From Kiritimatiellia bacterium (lineage in GTDB: Bacteria > Verrucomicrobiota > Kiritimatiellia > RFP12 > UBA1067): a stretch of 9,217 nt of DNA. The notes beneath the pieces are model-generated. The model had not been told where the DNA came from. It ran no database searches and saw nothing but the letters and a program-made list of their open reading frames with translations. The stretch lies in NCBI GenBank assembly GCA_017405115.1, contig JAFRBA010000077.1, positions 1-9,217 on the forward strand, given 5' to 3'. Positions 6,901-9,217 of this stretch are shown one piece after another (positions within the stretch are counted from its first letter, which is position 1; every line of letters starts with the position of its first letter). The position numbers and the translations under genes are program-made.

Positions 6901-8078
6901 GTCTCCACCTCCGATGCCGCGAACGCCGCGCCAAGCGCGGGCAGGAACGCCCAGTCGGCCGCTATCTCGCCTTTCGGCGGGGGCTGCAGCCCGTCGAATA
7001 TGCCGGGCTGGAACATCTCTATCCTGAATGCATCGCGCGCGAATGCGCACACGTGGCCGCTGCCCTGTGGCAGGCCAAGCATGATTACCCGGTCGATATT
7101 TATGCCGTGCTTGCCCGCCAGATACGCGCGCGAGAGCTCCAGCTCGTTGAGGATCGGGGTGAGGAACGGCTCCAGCGCGCCGCGCGGGTCGATCAGCGTG
7201 TCTTCGAGGACCGACGCCACCATGGCGTCGTCCAGCCCGAGGCCGCGCTTTACGGCCTCCTTCATAGCGACATAGCCGCCGCGGACTGGGCAGCGGCGCC
7301 AGAGCACCGGCATGCCGGACTTGTAGCCCGCGAAGATCACGCCGTCCGAAAGCATGAACATCACAAGCGCGCTGCCGCCGGCCTCCGCCAGCGCGGGCTG
7401 CGCCAGCACCGATGCCATGAGCGCGGCCTCGGCCGGCTGGATCGACGACGCGGTCGGCCGATGCCCCTCGGGCAGGAGACGCGCAAGCCACAGCACCTGG
7501 AACTCGGGAAGCGCGGCCTCCAGATACTGCCCCTCCTCCGCCAGCGGCTTCACTATGAAGCGCATCCCGTTGTTGGCCGTCGGAACGCCTACGGCGGGGA
7601 ACTTCGGTGCGGCCTTGCCTTCCGCCGCCTTGCCCTGTGACTGGGACGGCTGCTCTTCGCGACGAATCCCGAAGCGCTTCTTGCCGGGCTCCGCCGCCGC
7701 CGCGCCGCCCGTCGGAATGCCGTGCATCATGTCCTGGACCACCGTGTCGGGCGTCGCCTGCGAGAAGATCGCCTGCATGGAGTTCACCGCGATCGCCGCG
7801 TGCGGCGCCTGGAAGACTGACGGAAGCTCCCACGTCGACCGGTGCGAGACGTCTTCCCACTTCTCCGGCAGTTCCCCGGGAGGGTTGTTGAGGAATCCGG
7901 CCGCCATCAAGTGCCAGGCGGACTTCTTGTAGGCGAGGCGAACGGCCGGCACGCCGCGCTCGTCGCCGCTGAAAAGCTCCACTCCCACCAAGTCGGATAC
8001 CGCTGAGCGACCGCCGCCGCCGCCTTTCTTTCCAAAGGACAGCTCTATCGATTTTGTCTTTGTCAGCTGTAGTTTCAT
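6897..8078 (-). CDS. pilM: PilM-like actin-fold ATPase homologue
   Basis: A 393-residue cytoplasmic protein, first in the operon. The C-terminal half fits PilM: PFLTPILNELELSRAYLAGKHGINIDRVIMLG (304-335), then a strand-helix region and ALGAAFAA (381-388). The N-terminal half has VGVELFSGDERGVPAVRL (31-48), corresponding to the phosphate-1 loop but without the usual GxDxGSxxxK, so nucleotide binding may be altered. Residues 17-24 contain a five-glycine run, and about 120-165 form a low-complexity Gly/Ala/Pro/Lys linker inserted in the fold. The start chosen is the ATG at 8078; a TTG at 8108 lies inside the predicted sigma-54 promoter and cannot be on that transcript. No Shine-Dalgarno is present; the predicted message would have only about a 3-nt leader. 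It overlaps pilN by ATGA. Confidence 0.82.
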   Translation of the reverse strand: MKLQLTKTKSIELSFGKKGGGGGRSAVSDLVGVELFSGDERGVPAVRLAYKKSAWHLMAAGFLNNPPGELPEKWEDVSHRSTWELPSVFQAPHAAIAVNSMQAIFSQATPDTVVQDMMHGIPTGGAAAAEPGKKRFGIRREEQPSQSQGKAAEGKAAPKFPAVGVPTANNGMRFIVKPLAEEGQYLEAALPEFQVLWLARLLPEGHRPTASSIQPAEAALMASVLAQPALAEAGGSALVMFMLSDGVIFAGYKSGMPVLWRRCPVRGGYVAMKEAVKRGLGLDDAMVASVLEDTLIDPRGALEPFLTPILNELELSRAYLAGKHGINIDRVIMLGLPQGSGHVCAFARDAFRIEMFQPGIFDGLQPPPKGEIAADWAFLPALGAAFAASEVET

Positions 8079-8091
8079 CTGAAAGAATGCA

Positions 8092-8107
8092 AGCAGATTC
8101 CGTGCCA
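8092..8107 (-). promoter_or_regulatory. Sigma-54 promoter of the pilM-Q operon
   Basis: Read on the minus strand from 8107, TGGCACGGAATCTGCT fits the sigma-54 consensus TGGCACG-N4-TTGCW at 11 of 12 specified bases. The only difference is C for the first T of the -12 element. The invariant GG (8106-8105) and GC (8094-8093) are separated by exactly 10 nt. Taking the C at 8093 as -12 puts +1 at about 8081, three nucleotides before the pilM ATG. The divergent neighbour encodes a sigma-54 activator, which greatly strengthens the call. Confidence 0.8.
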
Positions 8108-8161
8108 AAGGGTGGTGGAAGGGTGGAAAAGTGGAAAGGTGGAGGGGTGGAAGGGTGAAAT
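8107..8161. repeat. C-free GGTGGAA-type degenerate tandem repeat
   Basis: Fifty-five consecutive plus-strand bases contain no C. They are built from variants of GGTGGAA, for example GGTGGAAAAG, GTGGAAAGG, GGTGGAGGGG and TGGAAGGG. G-runs of three or more occur at 8110, 8121, 8144 and 8153. It starts at the upstream edge of the sigma-54 promoter and lies between it and the candidate operator. It could be a flexible or non-B-DNA spacer, a protein-binding array, or simply slippage-generated repeat. Confidence 0.6.
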
Positions 8162-8167
8162 CAATCT

Positions 8168-8180
8168 GACAGAATTTGTC
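8168..8180. promoter_or_regulatory. Candidate operator/enhancer palindrome
   Basis: GACAGAATTTGTC is an interrupted palindrome (GACA-N5-TGTC) whose inner A and T also pair. Its centre at 8174 is about 93 bp upstream of the predicted sigma-54 start, a usual distance for an enhancer-binding activator. It is also about 53 bp upstream of the response regulator's own predicted start. A role in binding that regulator is inference; only one copy is seen. Confidence 0.35.
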
Positions 8181-8211
8181 TACAGCCGGAAGCGGCAGTA
8201 GCCGAAAAATA

Positions 8212-8221
8212 TGGTATAATA
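8212..8221 (+). promoter_or_regulatory. Extended -10 promoter of the response regulator gene
   Basis: TGGTATAATA is a perfect extended -10 element, with an A-rich run GAAAAATA just upstream and no evident -35. The hexamer ends at 8220 and the ATG is at 8231, so the leader would be about 4 nt with no Shine-Dalgarno. It is the third copy of the TGGTATAATA promoter in the window. Confidence 0.6.
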
Positions 8222-8230
8222 TACGCCATC

Positions 8231-9217
8231 ATGTCGAAGATACTGATTGTAGATGACGAGCCGCGAATTCTTCTGCTGATGCAGAGTCTGCTGAAGGCGA
8301 ACGGCTACACCGTTGTCACGGCCAATGACGGGGAGAACGCCCTTGGGATTGTCCGGGGCGGCGGCATCGACATTATGGTGACCGACCTTCGCATGCAGCC
8401 GATGGACGGCATGACGCTCTTCAAGGAGGTGCAGAAGATCGCGCCTACGATGCCGGTGATTCTGCTTACTGCGTATGCAAGCGTAGAAACCGCCATCGAG
8501 GCAATGAAGCTCGGCATTTTCGACTACATCACAAAGCCGTTCAAGGTCGACGACATGGTCGCGTGCCTCAAGCGCGCGGAGGAGAAGGCCAGCAAGTCCA
8601 CGACTAGGGCCGTAGGCTCGGAGCATCCCATAAAATACCGCTTTGAGAACCTCATCGCCTCGTCTGCTGCAATGCGCTCTGTATGCGACATGATACAGAA
8701 GGTCGCGCCAACGGCAGTCACCGTGCTCATAAACGGCGAGTCCGGCACAGGCAAGGAGGTAATTGCCAAGACGATCCACCGCAATTCGACGCGCGCGCGC
8801 AGGCCCTGGGTCGCCGTGACCTGCGCGGCGATTCCCGAGCAGCTTCTCGAAAGCGAGATGTTCGGCCACATGAAGGGCTCCTTTACGGGGGCGGTGTCCG
8901 ACAAGGAGGGGCTCTTTGAGACCGCCAACGGCGGAACGCTTTTCCTCGACGAGGTGTCGTCCATGCCGCTCATACTCCAGGGCAAGCTTCTGCGGGCGCT
9001 GCAGGAGAAGGAGATCCGCCGCGTAGGCGGAACGAAGAACATCCCTGTCGACGTGCGCGTGATAGCCGCATCCAACACAAACCTCGAAGAGGCCGTGGTG
9101 AAGGGCACTTTCCGCAGCGACCTCTACTACCGGTTCGCGGTCATAACCATCGACATTCCCCCGCTTCGCAAGCGTGTCAATGACATAATTCCCCTTGCGC
9201 GGCATTTCATCCAGTGC
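8231..9217 (+). CDS. NtrC-family sigma-54-dependent response regulator, 3' end beyond the window
   Basis: The first 329 residues of a two-component transcriptional activator. The receiver domain (about 3-118) has the acidic pocket D8-D9, phospho-acceptor D52, T80 and K102. The AAA+ sigma-54 interaction domain begins near 138. It has Walker A GESGTGKE (169-176), the sigma-54 contact loop GSFTGA (216-221, a conservative Ala-to-Ser change from GAFTGA), Walker B TLFLDE (236-241), and FRSDLYYRF with the arginine-finger region. IPPLRKRVNDI follows near the right edge. The C-terminal Fis-type DNA-binding domain is outside the window. On phosphorylation by a partner kinase, not seen here, it would remodel sigma-54 RNA polymerase. 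The divergent pilM operon has a strong sigma-54 promoter, so it is the obvious candidate target. PilR-like or AtoC/ZraR-like naming cannot be decided from this fragment. The start ATG at 8231 matches the usual receiver N-terminus exactly. Confidence 0.95.
   Translation, partial: MSKILIVDDEPRILLLMQSLLKANGYTVVTANDGENALGIVRGGGIDIMVTDLRMQPMDGMTLFKEVQKIAPTMPVILLTAYASVETAIEAMKLGIFDYITKPFKVDDMVACLKRAEEKASKSTTRAVGSEHPIKYRFENLIASSAAMRSVCDMIQKVAPTAVTVLINGESGTGKEVIAKTIHRNSTRARRPWVAVTCAAIPEQLLESEMFGHMKGSFTGAVSDKEGLFETANGGTLFLDEVSSMPLILQGKLLRALQEKEIRRVGGTKNIPVDVRVIAASNTNLEEAVVKGTFRSDLYYRFAVITIDIPPLRKRVNDIIPLARHFIQC

Noticed and set aside
6897..8108. TTG at 8108 as the pilM start
   Set aside because: It lies within the -24 element of the sigma-54 promoter, has no ribosome site, and adds ten residues not typical of the family; ATG at 8078 is better.
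8180..9205. Minus-strand 341-codon frame opposite the response regulator
   Set aside because: The plus-strand frame has all receiver and AAA+ motifs in register; the opposite frame is a compositional shadow.

Overview
The window is about 9.2 kb of GC-rich bacterial DNA with dense coding on both strands. It holds three transcription blocks plus the start of a fourth gene at the left edge. The most distinctive part is a minus-strand operon with the order pilM-pilN-pilO-pilP-pilQ (8078 down to 3202), compact and divergent from the proteobacterial version. Together with the large Ala/Pro/Glu-rich secretin and the mostly leaderless first genes, it suggests the Verrucomicrobiota/Kiritimatiellota/Lentisphaerota (PVC) group. 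A comparable secretin/PilO/PilM cluster is known in Akkermansia (Amuc_1098 to Amuc_1102). The taxonomic placement is inference; the window contains no rRNA or other marker gene.

Layout from left to right. (1) At 1-348, minus strand, lies the 5' part of an unrecognised gene that runs off the window. (2) At 349-704 is a divergent intergenic region with an outward-facing promoter at each end. (3) At 705-3207, plus strand, are gmd, fcl and a YgjP-like zinc metallopeptidase. The first two convert GDP-mannose to GDP-L-fucose, a donor sugar for surface polysaccharide or glycoprotein. (4) At 3202-8078, minus strand, is the type IV pilus/type II secretion-like alignment complex. It comprises a PilM-like cytoplasmic actin-fold protein, PilN- and PilO-like bitopic inner-membrane proteins, a PilP-like connector and an outer-membrane secretin. 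All four gene junctions are ATGA overlaps. The operon converges on the metallopeptidase gene so tightly that the two stop codons abut inside a shared TCATGA. (5) At 8079-8230 is a divergent regulatory region. (6) From 8231 to the right edge, plus strand, is an NtrC-family sigma-54-dependent response regulator, truncated by the window.

The most interesting logic is in the two regulatory regions. Upstream of pilM is a near-consensus sigma-54 promoter (8107 to 8092, 11 of 12 specified bases), next to a divergent gene for the kind of activator such promoters require. A small GACA-N5-TGTC palindrome lies about 93 bp upstream of the predicted start and could be the enhancer site. The simplest model is that the response regulator switches on the pilus/secretin operon. 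The other three 5'-terminal genes (left-edge gene, gmd, regulator) share a different promoter. It is a perfect extended -10 TGGTATAATA placed so close to the ATG that the transcripts would be leaderless or nearly so. The sigma-54 promoter also predicts only about a 3-nt leader. By contrast, fcl and the four internal pil genes carry Shine-Dalgarno sequences.

No tRNA, rRNA, CRISPR array, insertion sequence or convincing intrinsic terminator was found.
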